The notes under the pieces are model-generated. The model had not been told where the DNA came from. It searched no databases and was given only the letters and a program-made list of their open reading frames with translations. Of a DNA stretch of 64,000 nt, positions 20,131 to 29,490 are shown piece by piece. This DNA is from Pseudomonas saponiphila (GTDB lineage Bacteria; Pseudomonadota; Gammaproteobacteria; Pseudomonadales; Pseudomonadaceae), in assembly GCF_900105185.1 (NCBI RefSeq), contig NZ_FNTJ01000001.1:817501-881500 (forward strand). Direction: 5' to 3'. The stretch's first letter is position 1. Every line of letters starts with the position of its first letter. The translations under genes were made by a program, and so were the position numbers.

Positions 20131-21831
20131 TCAGACGCTGAAGTGCAGGGCGTTGGTCAGGTCGCCCATGGGCTTCTGGCCCCGGGCGATCATGGCCTCG
20201 TCGCGTTCCTTGATGCCGTCCAGGGTTTCCAGCTGGAACACCCGGGTGATCAGCCGCAGGATCGAAGCGGTGTCATACACCGTGTGATCCACCGTGCCCT
20301 TGCGGGCGAACGGCGACACCACCAGCGCCGGTATCCGCGTGCCCGGGCCCCAGCGATCGCCCTGGGGCGGTGCCACGTGGTCCCACCAGCCGCCGTTTTC
20401 GTCGACGGTGACGATCACCACCATGTTTTTCCATTGCGGGCTTTCCTGCAGCACTTTCAACGCGCGGTCGATGTGCCGGTCGCCGGCGGCCACATCGGCA
20501 TAGCCGGCGTGCAGGTTGAGGTTGCCCTGGGGTTTGTAGAAGGTCACCGCGGGCAGCTTGCCGGCTTCGGCGTCGGCGAAGAACTTGTTGGTGCTCGACT
20601 CATCCCCCAGGCCGCCGTCGCGCAGGCGCTTGGCGCGCTCGGCGGGGTTTTCCGGGCCCTGGCGCAGGAAGTAGTTGAACGGCTGGTGGTGGTACTGGAA
20701 GTTGGGGATCTTGGGAATCCCGCCGGAATCCTTGAACTGCTCCAGGGTCGCCTGCCAGGCGCCGCCGTACCAGGCCCAGTCGACGTTGTTCTTCGACAGC
20801 TTGTCGCCGATGTGCTCGTGGGTCTGCGGCACCAGCACGCTGGGCAGGTCGGGCTTGGCGTAGTCCGGGCGCTCCGGGTCGCGGATCCAGGTCGGCCAGT
20901 AGGGCGGGGCCATGGTGTTGACTGCGTAGCCGTCCGGGGTCAGGGCACTGGGGCCGAACTGCGGGGCGCCGTCCATGGCACTGGCCGGGGATTTGTCCAG
21001 GGGCTTGAGGCGGGTGCCTTTGGGGTCGTCGCCCTGCAAGGTGGCGATCTGCGACTTGGCCACCGAGTTGGCGGCGTCCGGGTAGAACGGCACCTTGGCG
21101 CTGATCAGGTACTGGTGGTTGAGGAACGAGCCGCCAAAGGCGCCCTGGAAGAAGTTGTCGCAGAGCACGAATTCCCGGGCCACATCCCACAGGCGCAGGG
21201 AATAGCGGGTCTGGGCGTAGTGGCCCATGGTCAGGGCGCCGGAGTCGGCCCAGGCCACGAAGCCGTCGTTCTTGCCGCCGTTGATCTGCATCTGGTTCTG
21301 GTAGAACAGGTGCCACAGGTCGCGGGTCACCAGGCCCAGAGGCAGGTCCTCGCCGCTGGGGGCCTTGAGGGCGAACGGCGCGTTGGGCAGGTTTTCCTGG
21401 AACTGGGTTTCCACCGGGTAGGTGACGCCGTCCAGGGTTTGCGGGCCGACCTGGAGAATGCCGCCCCAGACCGGTGGCAGTTTCGACAGCAGGCTGCCGT
21501 CACGGTCGCGCTGTTGGAACGCCTCGGGCTTGAGCGCCGACAAGGGCTTCTCCACCCCGGGGAAGTTGGCGAACAGGTTGTTGAAGCTGCGGTTCTCGGC
21601 GAACAGCACCACCACGTTCTTCACCTGCTCGCGCAGCGCCTTGTCCAGTTCCGCGGGAGACAGTGGCCGCTCCTGCGGTTTGCCTGCCGGCTCATCGGAC
21701 TTGGCGCAGGCGCTCAGGGTGGCGCCGACCCCAAGAACGGCAACGCCGCCGAGGAAGCGGCGGCGGCTGGAATCGGTGGGCTGGTCGGCGGTGGTTTCGG
21801 GGAGGTCACGCTGATCGGTATCGTCGCTCAT
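20131..21831 (-). CDS. Tat-exported acid phosphatase / phospholipase C family phosphoesterase
   Basis: A 566-residue member of the AcpA/phospholipase C phosphoesterase superfamily. A twin-arginine signal (SSRRRFLGGVAVLGVGATLSACA, about 21-43) ends in a lipobox-like LSAC, so it is exported folded and perhaps lipid-anchored. Metal-site motifs are visible: VVVLFAENRSFNNLF (first metal and nucleophile region), HAGYADVAAGDRHID, and VIVTVDENGGWWDHVAPP. The start is the ATG at 21831 with AAGGA just upstream; the frame's upstream residues are discarded. Substrate (phosphomonoester or phospholipid) cannot be read from the sequence. It is a single-gene unit. Confidence 0.88.
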   Translation of the reverse strand: MSDDTDQRDLPETTADQPTDSSRRRFLGGVAVLGVGATLSACAKSDEPAGKPQERPLSPAELDKALREQVKNVVVLFAENRSFNNLFANFPGVEKPLSALKPEAFQQRDRDGSLLSKLPPVWGGILQVGPQTLDGVTYPVETQFQENLPNAPFALKAPSGEDLPLGLVTRDLWHLFYQNQMQINGGKNDGFVAWADSGALTMGHYAQTRYSLRLWDVAREFVLCDNFFQGAFGGSFLNHQYLISAKVPFYPDAANSVAKSQIATLQGDDPKGTRLKPLDKSPASAMDGAPQFGPSALTPDGYAVNTMAPPYWPTWIRDPERPDYAKPDLPSVLVPQTHEHIGDKLSKNNVDWAWYGGAWQATLEQFKDSGGIPKIPNFQYHHQPFNYFLRQGPENPAERAKRLRDGGLGDESSTNKFFADAEAGKLPAVTFYKPQGNLNLHAGYADVAAGDRHIDRALKVLQESPQWKNMVVIVTVDENGGWWDHVAPPQGDRWGPGTRIPALVVSPFARKGTVDHTVYDTASILRLITRVFQLETLDGIKERDEAMIARGQKPMGDLTNALHFSV

Positions 21832-21987
21832 GTCGGGTCCTTGCTCGTCGATCTGAGAGTTCGTTACAAAATATTTCGGTCGCACGGTAGCAATCGAATA
21901 TGACGCAAAGACTACATGAATGCTTCAAGAGTCCACTGCGATCGCTCGGGAATCATCTGAAATCTGCGTCGAAACAGGATTGTCCAC

Positions 21988-22017
21988 AGGCCCGCTGCGT
22001 TCAGCGGCAGCGGGCCT
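21988..22017. terminator. Stem-loop after the AtoE-type gene
   Basis: An 11-bp inverted repeat (AGGCCCGCTGC / GCAGCGGGCCT) with an 8-base loop, nine bases downstream of the minus-strand transporter gene. No U-run follows. Confidence 0.5.
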
Positions 22018-22025
22018 GCGGGCAT

Positions 22026-23444
22026 TCAGGGAAGTACCGGCGGCAAGTACGCCAGGGTGGTGCCCAGGGCCCAGAGCAGCACCAGCACCAGGGGCGCGTG
22101 CACCAGCAGCTGGACGAAGGAGAAACCGATCAGGTCGCGGGCCTTCAAGCCCAGTACCCCCAGCAACGGCAGCATGTAGAAGGGGTTGATCAGGTTCGGC
22201 AGGGCTTCGGCAGCGTTGTAGATCTGCACCGCCCAGCCCAGGTGGTACTGCAGGTCATTGGCCACTTGCATCACATAGGGCGCCTCGATGATCCACTTGC
22301 CGCCGCCCGAGGGAATGAAGAAGCCCAGCACCGCCGAATACAGGCCCATCAACAGGGCGTAGGTGTCGTGGGAGGCGATCTGCACGAAGAAGGTCGAGAT
22401 GTGATGGGCCAGGGTCTGGCCGTCCACCCCCTTGACCACCGTCATCAGCGCGGCGATCGAGCCATACAGGGGGAACTGGATCAGCACCCCGGTGGTGGTG
22501 GGCACCGCCCGGGCCACGGCGTCGAGAAAGCTGCGCGGGCGCCAATGCAGCAGGGCGCCGACCATCAGGAACAGGAAGTTGTAGGTGTTGAGCCCGGAAA
22601 TCGCGGTGATCGCCGGCTTGGTGGCGAACTCGTGATACAGCCAGCCGGCGGCCAGCAGCGCCAGGAGCAGGGTCAGCAGCGGGCTGTACTCCAGCCACTC
22701 GCCGGGGCGGGTCCGCGGTTGCGGCTTGGGCATGCTGAAGCTTGGATCGACCCCGCAGGCCTGGGCATCCCGGGCACTGTTGGGCCCCGGGGCGGTGGCG
22801 TAGGCGACGATCAGCGAGACGACGATCAGGGCCAGCAGCAACACCCCCGACTGCCAGAGAAAGATGGTCTGGGTGAAAGGAATCACCCCGGTGATGGCCA
22901 GGATCGACGGCGGCAGGCTGCCCGGGTTGGCTTGCAACTGCGCGGCCGAGGACGACAGACCCAGGGCCCATACCGCGCCCAGGCCCAGGTAGGCGGCAGC
23001 GCCGGCGGCGCGGTAGTCCATGCGCAGTTCGGTGCGCCGGGCCAGGGCCCGCACCAGGAGCCCGCCGAACACCAGGGACAGGCCCCAGTTGAGCAACGAG
23101 GCGACCATGGAAATCAGCGCCACCCAGGCCACCGCCGAGCGGCCGTTCTTGGGAATGCGCGCCAGCTTGTCGATCAGTTTCACCGCCGGTGGCGAGCTGG
23201 CCACCACATAACCGCCGATGACCACGAAGGCCATCTGCATGGTGAAGGGGATCAGGCTCCAGAAACCGTCGCCGAAGGCCATGGCGGCGTCGGTGGGCTT
23301 GGCGCCCATGGCCAGGGTGGCCAGGGCGACGATGATCACCGCCAGCGCGGCAAACACCCAGGAGTCGGGAAACCAGCGTTCGGCCCAGTTCGAACAGCGC
23401 AGGGCGAAGCGGGCGGAGCGGCTATCTTGAATATCAGCGGCCAC
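22026..23444 (-). CDS. Short-chain fatty acid transporter, AtoE family
   Basis: A 472-residue multi-pass inner-membrane protein of the AtoE/short-chain fatty acid:H+ symporter family. About 12 hydrophobic segments are visible. Family text includes WFPDSWVFAALAVIIVALAT, AFVVIGGYVVASSPPAVKLI, LLNWGLSLVFGGLLVRAL, and FIPSGGGKWIIEAPYV. It probably imports acetoacetate or short-chain fatty acids. No ato catabolic genes are adjacent, so the exact substrate is open. Start at the ATG at 23444, giving MAADIQDSR. Confidence 0.92.
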   Translation of the reverse strand: MAADIQDSRSARFALRCSNWAERWFPDSWVFAALAVIIVALATLAMGAKPTDAAMAFGDGFWSLIPFTMQMAFVVIGGYVVASSPPAVKLIDKLARIPKNGRSAVAWVALISMVASLLNWGLSLVFGGLLVRALARRTELRMDYRAAGAAAYLGLGAVWALGLSSSAAQLQANPGSLPPSILAITGVIPFTQTIFLWQSGVLLLALIVVSLIVAYATAPGPNSARDAQACGVDPSFSMPKPQPRTRPGEWLEYSPLLTLLLALLAAGWLYHEFATKPAITAISGLNTYNFLFLMVGALLHWRPRSFLDAVARAVPTTTGVLIQFPLYGSIAALMTVVKGVDGQTLAHHISTFFVQIASHDTYALLMGLYSAVLGFFIPSGGGKWIIEAPYVMQVANDLQYHLGWAVQIYNAAEALPNLINPFYMLPLLGVLGLKARDLIGFSFVQLLVHAPLVLVLLWALGTTLAYLPPVLP

Positions 23445-23558
23445 GTGAATACCTCGGGTTTCTTATGTTTATAAGGAGGTCGGCCGCCCCAGGCTGAGGC
23501 GGCCGAGAACTGTGCAAGAATGCGGCAATTGCCACGGACTGCAAAGGATTCAACGTCG

Positions 23559-23792
23559 ATGTCATTTTCCTCCGAAGAACGCGCCGCACTGCTCAAGATC
23601 AAGGGTGTCGGCCCGACGGTGGTCGGTCGCCTGGAACAACTGGGCATCACCTCCCTGGCCCAGCTGGCCGCCGCCGATGCCCTGGATATCGTGACCCAGG
23701 CCTCGGCTCTGGTCGGTTCCAGCTGCTGGAAAAACAGCCCTCAGGCCCGCGCGGCGATCCAGGCGGCCATCGCCATGGCCAAGGGCAACTGA
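23559..23792 (+). CDS. Helix-hairpin-helix protein, 77 residues
   Basis: A small protein starting MSFSSEERAALL. Its core KIKGVGPTVVGRLEQLGIT is a helix-hairpin-helix motif (GVGPTVVGRLE), usually a non-specific DNA- or protein-binding unit, as in RadC- or Cdd1-like proteins. Start at the ATG at 23559; an upstream in-frame ATG at 23520 is less likely. It ends 4 bp before the GTG of the MocR gene, so the two are co-transcribed. Confidence 0.8.
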   Translation: MSFSSEERAALLKIKGVGPTVVGRLEQLGITSLAQLAAADALDIVTQASALVGSSCWKNSPQARAAIQAAIAMAKGN

Positions 23793-23796
23793 AGCG

Positions 23797-25197
23797 GTGC
23801 AGCGCCAACCATCCTTCGCCTACCAGGCGGTCTACCGCTACCTGTCGCAGTGGATCGACAACGCCGCCAGCGATCAGGAGCAACGCTTGCCGTCACTGCG
23901 CGAGCTGGCGCAGCGGCTGAAGGTTTCCCTGTCCACCACCAAGTACGCCTACGCCCTGCTGGAGGATGAAGGGCGCATCCAGTCGCGGCCGCGCCAGGGC
24001 TATTTCACCCGGGCCCTGGCCGCGGCACCCTTGCCCGAAGCCGGGGCGGACCTGCTCGACAACCTTTATGCCCAGGCTCGCCAGCCGGGGCGCCTGGCGC
24101 TGTGCAGCGACGCGCCGGCGATGCTGCTGTCCCTGGAACAACCCCTGCTGATGACCGAACGCGAACTGGCCCGGCAGTACCCGCGCAACTCGGCGCCGCT
24201 GTACCAGCCCCTGGGCGAGCGGGAACTGCGCAGCGAACTGGCCCGGCGCTATACCCGCTCCAGCGGCGACTACTGGCAGGCCGACCAGGTGTACCTGGGG
24301 CCTGATCTGCGCAGTGTGCTGGAGTTGCTGTTGCAGACCCTGGACCTGGCCGGCAGCGTGGTACTGGTGGAGTCGCCCTGTTCCTGGGCGATCTTGCGCC
24401 TGCTGCGGGCGGCGCGCCTGCGGATCATCGAACTGCCCCTGGACGGCGCCGGCTGCTTCGATCTGCAGCAGGTGCAGGCGTTGCTGCAGCGCGAGCCGGT
24501 ACGTCTGGCGGTGTTGTCCTCGACGGTGAATATCCCCCACGGCAGCCTGATGCCCGCGGTCGACAAACAGCAACTGTGCCGTTGGTTCAGCGAGCGCGGG
24601 ATCTGGCTGCTGGAGAACGACAGCTACGGTGAATTCAGCTTTGTGCCGGGCGCCGCGCGCTATCGGGACTTTGCCGATCCGGAGCGCCTGCTGGTGTTCG
24701 CCTCCCTGGACAAGGCCGTCGGTGCCGAGGCGCCGTTGAGCTATCTGCTGAGCCGCAGCCTGGGCCCGCAATTGCAGCGCCAGTTTCTCGAACGTTCCTT
24801 TCGCCTGTCGCCGATCCGTCAGAAGGCGCTGGCACGGCTCTTCAGTTCCGGGCGGGTCGACCAGCACCTGGTGAAACTGCGGGGGCAACTGAGCCTGCGC
24901 ATGCAACAGCTGCACCGGCTGCTGGAACAGCAGGCGGGCGGTCAATTGCACGCACCGCTGGCCGCCGGGGGCGCGACCTTGTGGGTCGAGGCGCGGCGCC
25001 CGGTGCTGATGACCCGGGTCTATGAGCGCCTGCTGGCCGAGGGCATCGTCATTGCGCCGGGGGGCATCTTCAGTCAGCAGGGCTTGTGGCAGCAGCACCT
25101 GCGCCTGAGTTTCACCCTGGATTGGAGCAAGGACATCCAGGGCGCCCTTGGGCAACTGGCGCATGTGGTGAGTCAGGCGTCCTCAACCACCCCATAA
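23797..25197 (+). CDS. MocR/GntR-family regulator with aminotransferase-like domain
   Basis: A 466-residue MocR regulator. An N-terminal GntR winged helix (about 1-75; [26 protein letters not shown]) is fused to a fold-type I PLP aminotransferase-like domain. The PLP-lysine candidate lies in [30 protein letters not shown] supplies the Asp that contacts the cofactor. Start is GTG at 23797. The 3' end overlaps the convergent panB-like gene by 25 bp. MocR proteins usually act on adjacent genes, so the HhH gene or the PanB paralogue are candidate targets. Confidence 0.9.
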   Translation: MQRQPSFAYQAVYRYLSQWIDNAASDQEQRLPSLRELAQRLKVSLSTTKYAYALLEDEGRIQSRPRQGYFTRALAAAPLPEAGADLLDNLYAQARQPGRLALCSDAPAMLLSLEQPLLMTERELARQYPRNSAPLYQPLGERELRSELARRYTRSSGDYWQADQVYLGPDLRSVLELLLQTLDLAGSVVLVESPCSWAILRLLRAARLRIIELPLDGAGCFDLQQVQALLQREPVRLAVLSSTVNIPHGSLMPAVDKQQLCRWFSERGIWLLENDSYGEFSFVPGAARYRDFADPERLLVFASLDKAVGAEAPLSYLLSRSLGPQLQRQFLERSFRLSPIRQKALARLFSSGRVDQHLVKLRGQLSLRMQQLHRLLEQQAGGQLHAPLAAGGATLWVEARRPVLMTRVYERLLAEGIVIAPGGIFSQQGLWQQHLRLSFTLDWSKDIQGALGQLAHVVSQASSTTP

Positions 25198-26000
25198 CAA
25201 TGCTGCAGCTGCGGGAAGGCCTGCTCCCGCACTTCTGCGGCGAAGCGTTCGCAGGCCTGGCTGATCAGGGCGCCGGCATCGGCGTACTGCTTGACGAAGC
25301 GAGGCACCTGGGGCCCGCCCAGCCCCAGCAGGTCCTCGGTCACCAGCACCTGGCCGTCACAGGCCGGGGAGGCGCCGATGCCAATGGTCGGCATCGCTGA
25401 AAAGTCGCTGATGCGCCGCGCCAGGGGTTCGGCCACCCCTTCCAGCAACAGGCTGAAGGCACCGGCCTCAAGGTGGGCCCGGGCATCGGCCTCGATCTTG
25501 CCGGCCGCCTCGCTGTCGAGCCCCTGGGCCTTGAACCCGCCCATCTGATTGACGAACTGCGGCATCAGGCCGATATGGGCCATCACCGGGATACCCCGCT
25601 GCACCAGGAACTCCACGGTGGGCGCCAGGGCCTGGCCGCCCTCCAGCTTGAGCGCGGCGCAGCCGGTGCGTGCCATCACCTCGGCGGCATTGCGGTAGGC
25701 CTGTTGCGGGGATTCCTGATAGCTGCCGAAGGGCATGTCGGCGATCACGCAGGCCAGGCGGCTGCCGGCCACCACGGCGCGGGTGTGGGCGATGATCTCC
25801 GCCAGGCTCATGTCCAGGGTCGAGGTACGGCCGTAGCCGACCATGGCGGTGGAATCGCCGATCAGGATGAAATCCACGAAAGGGTCCATCAGCCGTGCCA
25901 TGTGGCTGGTGTAGGCGGTGAGGGACACGATCTTCTGCCGGCCCTTCATGGCCACCAGTTGCGGGACGCTCAGGCGCTGGGTGCGGGTATGGCTGCTCAT
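25173..26000 (-). CDS. panB: Ketopantoate hydroxymethyltransferase (PanB) paralogue
   Basis: A 275-residue PanB-family TIM-barrel enzyme. PanB makes ketopantoate from alpha-ketoisovalerate using methylene-tetrahydrofolate. The metal and catalytic residues by analogy with E. coli are kept: Asp in LIGDSTAM, Asp in VIADMPFG, Lys in ALKLEGG, and Glu in LLLEGV. No panC lies next to it, unlike the usual panBC operon, so this is probably a second copy with a specialised role. Its end overlaps the MocR gene by 25 bp in convergent orientation. Confidence 0.88.
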   Translation of the reverse strand: MSSHTRTQRLSVPQLVAMKGRQKIVSLTAYTSHMARLMDPFVDFILIGDSTAMVGYGRTSTLDMSLAEIIAHTRAVVAGSRLACVIADMPFGSYQESPQQAYRNAAEVMARTGCAALKLEGGQALAPTVEFLVQRGIPVMAHIGLMPQFVNQMGGFKAQGLDSEAAGKIEADARAHLEAGAFSLLLEGVAEPLARRISDFSAMPTIGIGASPACDGQVLVTEDLLGLGGPQVPRFVKQYADAGALISQACERFAAEVREQAFPQLQHCYGVVEDA

Positions 26001-26176
26001 GACGACTTTCCTGATTCTGCTGGGGTGGGAAAGTGCCTGATTATTGGCCTGGAGCGCGGCCGTTCAAGGTACAGAAAATCGCGGAAAACCAGCCCAGGGC
26101 AGGGAACGGGTTGTTCCCCGGATCTTTTGCGTAGACCATGAGCGCCTTTGCTTTGTGCTGCCATCGAGTTGCGTTC

Positions 26177-27502
26177 ATGACCCCTTCCACCGAGTCGTCG
26201 CCGGCGCGCTTTTCCCGCGCCGACTACAAGACCCTGGGCCTGGCCGCCCTGGGCGGAGCCCTGGAAATCTACGATTTCATCATCTTCGTATTTTTCGCCC
26301 TGACCCTGAGCCAGTTGTTCTTCCCCCCGGAAATGCCCGAATGGCTGCGCCTGCTGCAAAGCTTCGGGATCTTCGTCACCGGCTACCTGGCCCGGCCCCT
26401 GGGCGGCATTCTCATGGCGCATTTCGCCGATCGGCTGGGGCGCAAGAAGGTCTTCAGCCTGAGCATCCTGATGATGGCGTTGCCCTGCCTGCTGATCGGA
26501 ATCATGCCGACCTACGCCCAGATCGGCTATTTCGCGCCCTTGCTGCTGCTGGCGCTGCGGGTGCTGCAGGGCGCTGCGGTGGGCGGTGAGGTGCCCAGCG
26601 CCTGGGTGTTCGTCGCCGAGCACGCGCCACGGGCCCATCGCGGCTATGCCCTGGGCTTCCTGCAGGCCGGGCTGACCTTCGGCTACCTGCTGGGCGCGCT
26701 GACCGCGACCCTGCTGGCGCGGGTCTTCAGCCCCGAGGAAATCCTCGACCACGCCTGGCGCTATCCCTTCCTGCTGGGCGGGGTGTTTGGCGTGATCGGC
26801 GTCTGGTTGCGCCGCTGGCTGAGTGAAACCCCGGTGTTCATGGCGTTGCAGGAGCAGCGCGAGAACGCCGCGGAACTGCCCCTGCGCACCGTGTTGCGCG
26901 AGCACCGGCTGGCGATCCTGCCGGCGCTGATCCTGACTTGCGTGCTGACCTCGGCGGTGGTGGTGTTCGTGGTCATCACCCCGACCATGATGCAGAAAAG
27001 CTTCGGCATGAGCGCCAGCCACACCTTTGCCCTGAGCAGCCTGGGCATCGTCTTCCTCAACATTGGCTGCGTGCTGGCGGGGCTGATCGTCGACCGCCTT
27101 GGCGCCTGGCGCACGGTGATGCTCTACAGCCTGCTGCTGCCCTTGGGCATCGCCGTGCTCTATGGCTGCCTGATCAGCGGCGGCACCTGGATCGGCCTGG
27201 CCTACGCCATTGCCGGCCTGGGTTGCGGTGTGGTGGGGGCGGTGCCCTCGGTGATGGTCAGCCTGTTTCCACCGCGGATTCGGGTCTCGGGGATCTCCTT
27301 CACCTACAACATCGCCTATGCCCTCTGGGCCAGTACCACCCCGTTGCTGCTGATCGCCCTGATGCCCTGGAGCCCGTGGATCTGCGTGATCTATTGCGCG
27401 CTGATGGGCGCAGTGGGGGTGATCAGTGCCGGTTACTTCGGCGGCCGCGTGGGCGAGGAGCTGCCGCTGGCGCGAGGATCCTGCGCCGTGGATCAGGGGT
27501 AG
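26177..27502 (+). CDS. MFS transporter, metabolite:H+ symporter type
   Basis: A 441-residue major facilitator with about 12 membrane helices. YLARPLGGILMAHFADRLGRKK is the loop 2-3 signature of the MHS subgroup (ProP, ShiA, KgtP). VLQGAAVGGEVPSAWVFVAEH is another conserved block. ProP-like carriers import organic acids or osmolytes; the substrate is not readable here. I start at the ATG at 26177 (MTPSTESSP); an upstream ATG at 26138 adds 13 residues. It is divergent from the PanB paralogue, sharing about 176 bp of promoter region. Confidence 0.88.
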   Translation: MTPSTESSPARFSRADYKTLGLAALGGALEIYDFIIFVFFALTLSQLFFPPEMPEWLRLLQSFGIFVTGYLARPLGGILMAHFADRLGRKKVFSLSILMMALPCLLIGIMPTYAQIGYFAPLLLLALRVLQGAAVGGEVPSAWVFVAEHAPRAHRGYALGFLQAGLTFGYLLGALTATLLARVFSPEEILDHAWRYPFLLGGVFGVIGVWLRRWLSETPVFMALQEQRENAAELPLRTVLREHRLAILPALILTCVLTSAVVVFVVITPTMMQKSFGMSASHTFALSSLGIVFLNIGCVLAGLIVDRLGAWRTVMLYSLLLPLGIAVLYGCLISGGTWIGLAYAIAGLGCGVVGAVPSVMVSLFPPRIRVSGISFTYNIAYALWASTTPLLLIALMPWSPWICVIYCALMGAVGVISAGYFGGRVGEELPLARGSCAVDQG

Positions 27503-27584
27503 GAAATTTCTTCATCAGCTTGTGATCAAGCGAAACAGCGAGCTAGAGCCTTCGCCAAAAGGCCGATGAATCTACCCTGAAAAT

Positions 27585-27618
27585 GGGCTGAAAAATGGCT
27601 TTCAGCCCTTGGTTTTTT
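27585..27618 (+). terminator. Rho-independent terminator
   Basis: A 9-bp stem GGGCTGAAA / TTTCAGCCC with a 6-base loop is followed by TTGGTTTTTT. It lies 82 bp after the MFS transporter stop. Confidence 0.8.
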
Positions 27619-27671
27619 CCCGCTAATCTCTCGGAAAAACGCGGCCCGCGCCAGGGTTTCCGGGAGCTGTC

Positions 27672-28190
27672 TTGATTCGTTCGACGCTGTGTTCCTTGCG
27701 AAATTTCTCCGCCCTCGCCCCACTGCTGCAAGTGGCGTTGGTGAGCTTTGTGCTGGGGTTGGTATTCGTCCTGATCGAGGCCTGGACCAGTACCCTGGTG
27801 GACTATGGCCTGGAAGGCGCCAGCCCCGACAGCCTCAGTGCCTGGGTGGTCAGGGTGGAGGCGGGGGCGCTGCTGGTCGAAGACCTCGATAGCGGCGAAC
27901 GCCAACGCTTGCGCTTGAGCCCCGAGCTGACCCGGCTCCAGGTGCCGCTCGCACAACTACCCGGACAGCCCCTGGTGCTGAGTCATCTGCGGGGTTACCT
28001 GCTGGGTTGTACCCGCGACGATCAGCCCTGGTGCGTTGCCCGGTGTGACAGCGCCGAGCAATGCCAGCAGCGCCTGCGCGAGCGCGAATCCTGCCTGGGC
28101 ATGCTGGGTTTCGCCTGGCTCGGCAGCCTGGTGTGCCTGCTTGCCCATGGCCTCGGCTCCCGCCGGTTCTACCGGCATTCGGCGCCCTGA
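27672..28190 (+). CDS. Hypothetical membrane protein, 172 residues
   Basis: A protein with an N-terminal hydrophobic segment (LLQVALVSFVLGLVFVLI, about 18-35) and a C-terminal one (LGMLGFAWLGSLVCLLAHGL, about 142-161). Between them is a roughly 100-residue extramembrane domain with two or three cysteines (GCTRDDQPWCVARCDS). It starts with TTG at 27672 preceded by CGGGAG. Coding looks convincing from length and base usage, but I do not recognise a family. Confidence 0.7.
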   Translation: MIRSTLCSLRNFSALAPLLQVALVSFVLGLVFVLIEAWTSTLVDYGLEGASPDSLSAWVVRVEAGALLVEDLDSGERQRLRLSPELTRLQVPLAQLPGQPLVLSHLRGYLLGCTRDDQPWCVARCDSAEQCQQRLRERESCLGMLGFAWLGSLVCLLAHGLGSRRFYRHSAP

Positions 28191-28194
28191 TGGC

Positions 28195-28259
28195 GCTTTT
28201 GCGGGCAAGCCCGCCGCTACCGGCGCCATCGCCTAGCAGCCGGCTCGCCGGCGAAAGCG
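28195..28259 (+). repeat. Palindromic element remnant
   Basis: Two short palindromes, GCGGGCAAGCCCGC at 28201-28214 and AGCCGGCTCGCCGGCG at 28238-28253, resemble REP units of pseudomonads but lack the GTAGGAG head. Considered a degenerate REPIN between convergent genes. Confidence 0.45.
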
Positions 28260-28300
28260 GCCGCCGAGCCTTGCACCATTGCGCATGACCCGGCGGGCGG

Positions 28301-28641
28301 CTATTCGGGCAGCAGTTGCTCCAGGTAGCGGGTACGTTCGTTGCTCAGGCGGGTCACGCAACGGTTGATCAGGGTGACGTGGGCCGGTTTGCCCGGCGCC
28401 ACTTCGAAGGCTTCCAGCACGCAGGTGCTGTCGCGGTACTTGATCCAGGCCCGCTGCGCGTTCTTCAACTTGCCGAGGTATTCCTGCTCTTGCAGCAGGC
28501 TGCTGGGATACAGGTTGTGCACCCGTGCCAAGAGCGCCTGATAGCTCTGATTGAGGGCATTGTCGGCCCGTTCCTTGTCTTGCTGGGCACAGCGATCGAC
28601 CTGTTCGCTGACCTCGATGTGGCTGCAGTCCAGCGGGGCGG
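28301..28641 (-). pseudogene. LprI-like (DUF1311) gene, 3' part, cut by IS21-family element
   Basis: This is the C-terminal 113 codons of a secreted LprI/DUF1311-type protein (known members inhibit lysozyme). It carries CSHIEVSEQVDRC, ADNALNQSYQALLARV and the family signature LKNAQRAWIKYRDSTC. The 5' part with the signal peptide lies at 31289-31367 on the same strand. Removing the IS and one 6-bp target copy restores one frame of 139 codons: the 26-codon start MHHQPWIFGLAV...GSPAAR joins directly to AAPLDCSHIEV. The open frame that continues into the IS to 28744 ([10 protein letters not shown]...) is a chance hybrid without a signal peptide. Loss of export presumably inactivates the protein. 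Confidence 0.9.
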
Positions 28642-28647
28642 CCCGGG
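28642..28647. repeat. Target-site duplication, left copy (CCCGGG)
   Basis: Direct copy of the 6-bp target CCCGGG. The matching copy is at 31289-31294, directly outside the other IS end. Confidence 0.85.
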
Positions 28648-28740
28648 TGCGGATTTCGGTGAACGTGACCGAGCGTTTCGCTAATACGTGACCGGTGCTT
28701 CCACCCCGGTTGCGCGGGTTCTGGATTGTAATCGCATCGG

Positions 28741-29490
28741 TCACGATGCGGCTTGTTCCTCGGCTTTTTTTCGGCGCAGCGACTCGCCTTTCATCGTCAG
28801 TCGGTAGGCGTTGTGCACCAGGCGGTCGAGGATGGCATCGGCCAGGGTCGGGTCGTTGATCCAGCCGTGCCAGTGCTCGATGGGCAGTTGGCTCGTCAGG
28901 ATGGTGGAGCGGCTGCCAGCGCGGTCGTCGATCACCTCCAGCAGGTCATGCCGGGCTCCTTCCTCCAGCGGGGCTAGCGCCCAGTCGTCCAGCACCAGGA
29001 CGTCGACCTTTGCCAGCTGTTGCAGGGTACGGCCGAAGCTGCCGTCGCCATGAGCGATGCGCAGTTGTTCCAGCAGGCGCGGGGTGCGCAGGTACAGGGT
29101 GCTATAGCCCTGGCGGCAGGCCTGGTTGCCCAGGGCGCAGGCCAGCCAGGTTTTGCCGGCACCGGTCGGGCCGGTCAGCAGCAGGTTGTGCTGCTGGCGG
29201 ATCCAGTCGCCACTGGCCAGGGTGGCGATCAGACGCTCGTCCAGGGCGCGTCCGGTGCGGCGGTCGAGATCTTCCAGGCAGGCGTTGGCGTACTTGAGCT
29301 TGGCCTTCTTGCGCAGCCGTACCAGGCGCTGGTTGTCACGCCAGGCCAGTTCGCGGTCGAGCAGTAGGCCGAGGCGTTCATCGAAGCTCAGGCTGTGGCT
29401 GGCCGGCAGCGTCCATTGCTCTTCCAGGGCGCGGGCCATGCCGTCCAGGCGTAGCTGGTGCAGTTGATTCAGGGTGTGTTGCGGCATCAT
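28741..29490 (-). CDS. istB: IS21-family ATPase helper IstB
   Basis: A 249-residue AAA+ ATPase related to DnaC, which helps IstA choose and capture target DNA. Walker A is GPTGAGKTW and Walker B lies in [13 protein letters not shown]. The start is ATG at 29490 (or the next codon at 29487), with AGGAG seven bases upstream. The frame runs further upstream inside istA but that part is not coding. Length is normal for the family. Confidence 0.95.
   Translation of the reverse strand: MMPQHTLNQLHQLRLDGMARALEEQWTLPASHSLSFDERLGLLLDRELAWRDNQRLVRLRKKAKLKYANACLEDLDRRTGRALDERLIATLASGDWIRQQHNLLLTGPTGAGKTWLACALGNQACRQGYSTLYLRTPRLLEQLRIAHGDGSFGRTLQQLAKVDVLVLDDWALAPLEEGARHDLLEVIDDRAGSRSTILTSQLPIEHWHGWINDPTLADAILDRLVHNAYRLTMKGESLRRKKAEEQAAS

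Noticed and set aside
20113..21903. 596-codon plus-strand frame opposite the phosphoesterase gene
   Set aside because: Antisense shadow of a Tat-signal phosphoesterase gene with clear family motifs.
28301..28744. Complete 147-residue gene starting [10 protein letters not shown]
   Set aside because: The first 33 codons come from the IS end. It is a chimera of IS sequence and the 3' part of the interrupted LprI-like gene, lacking a signal peptide.
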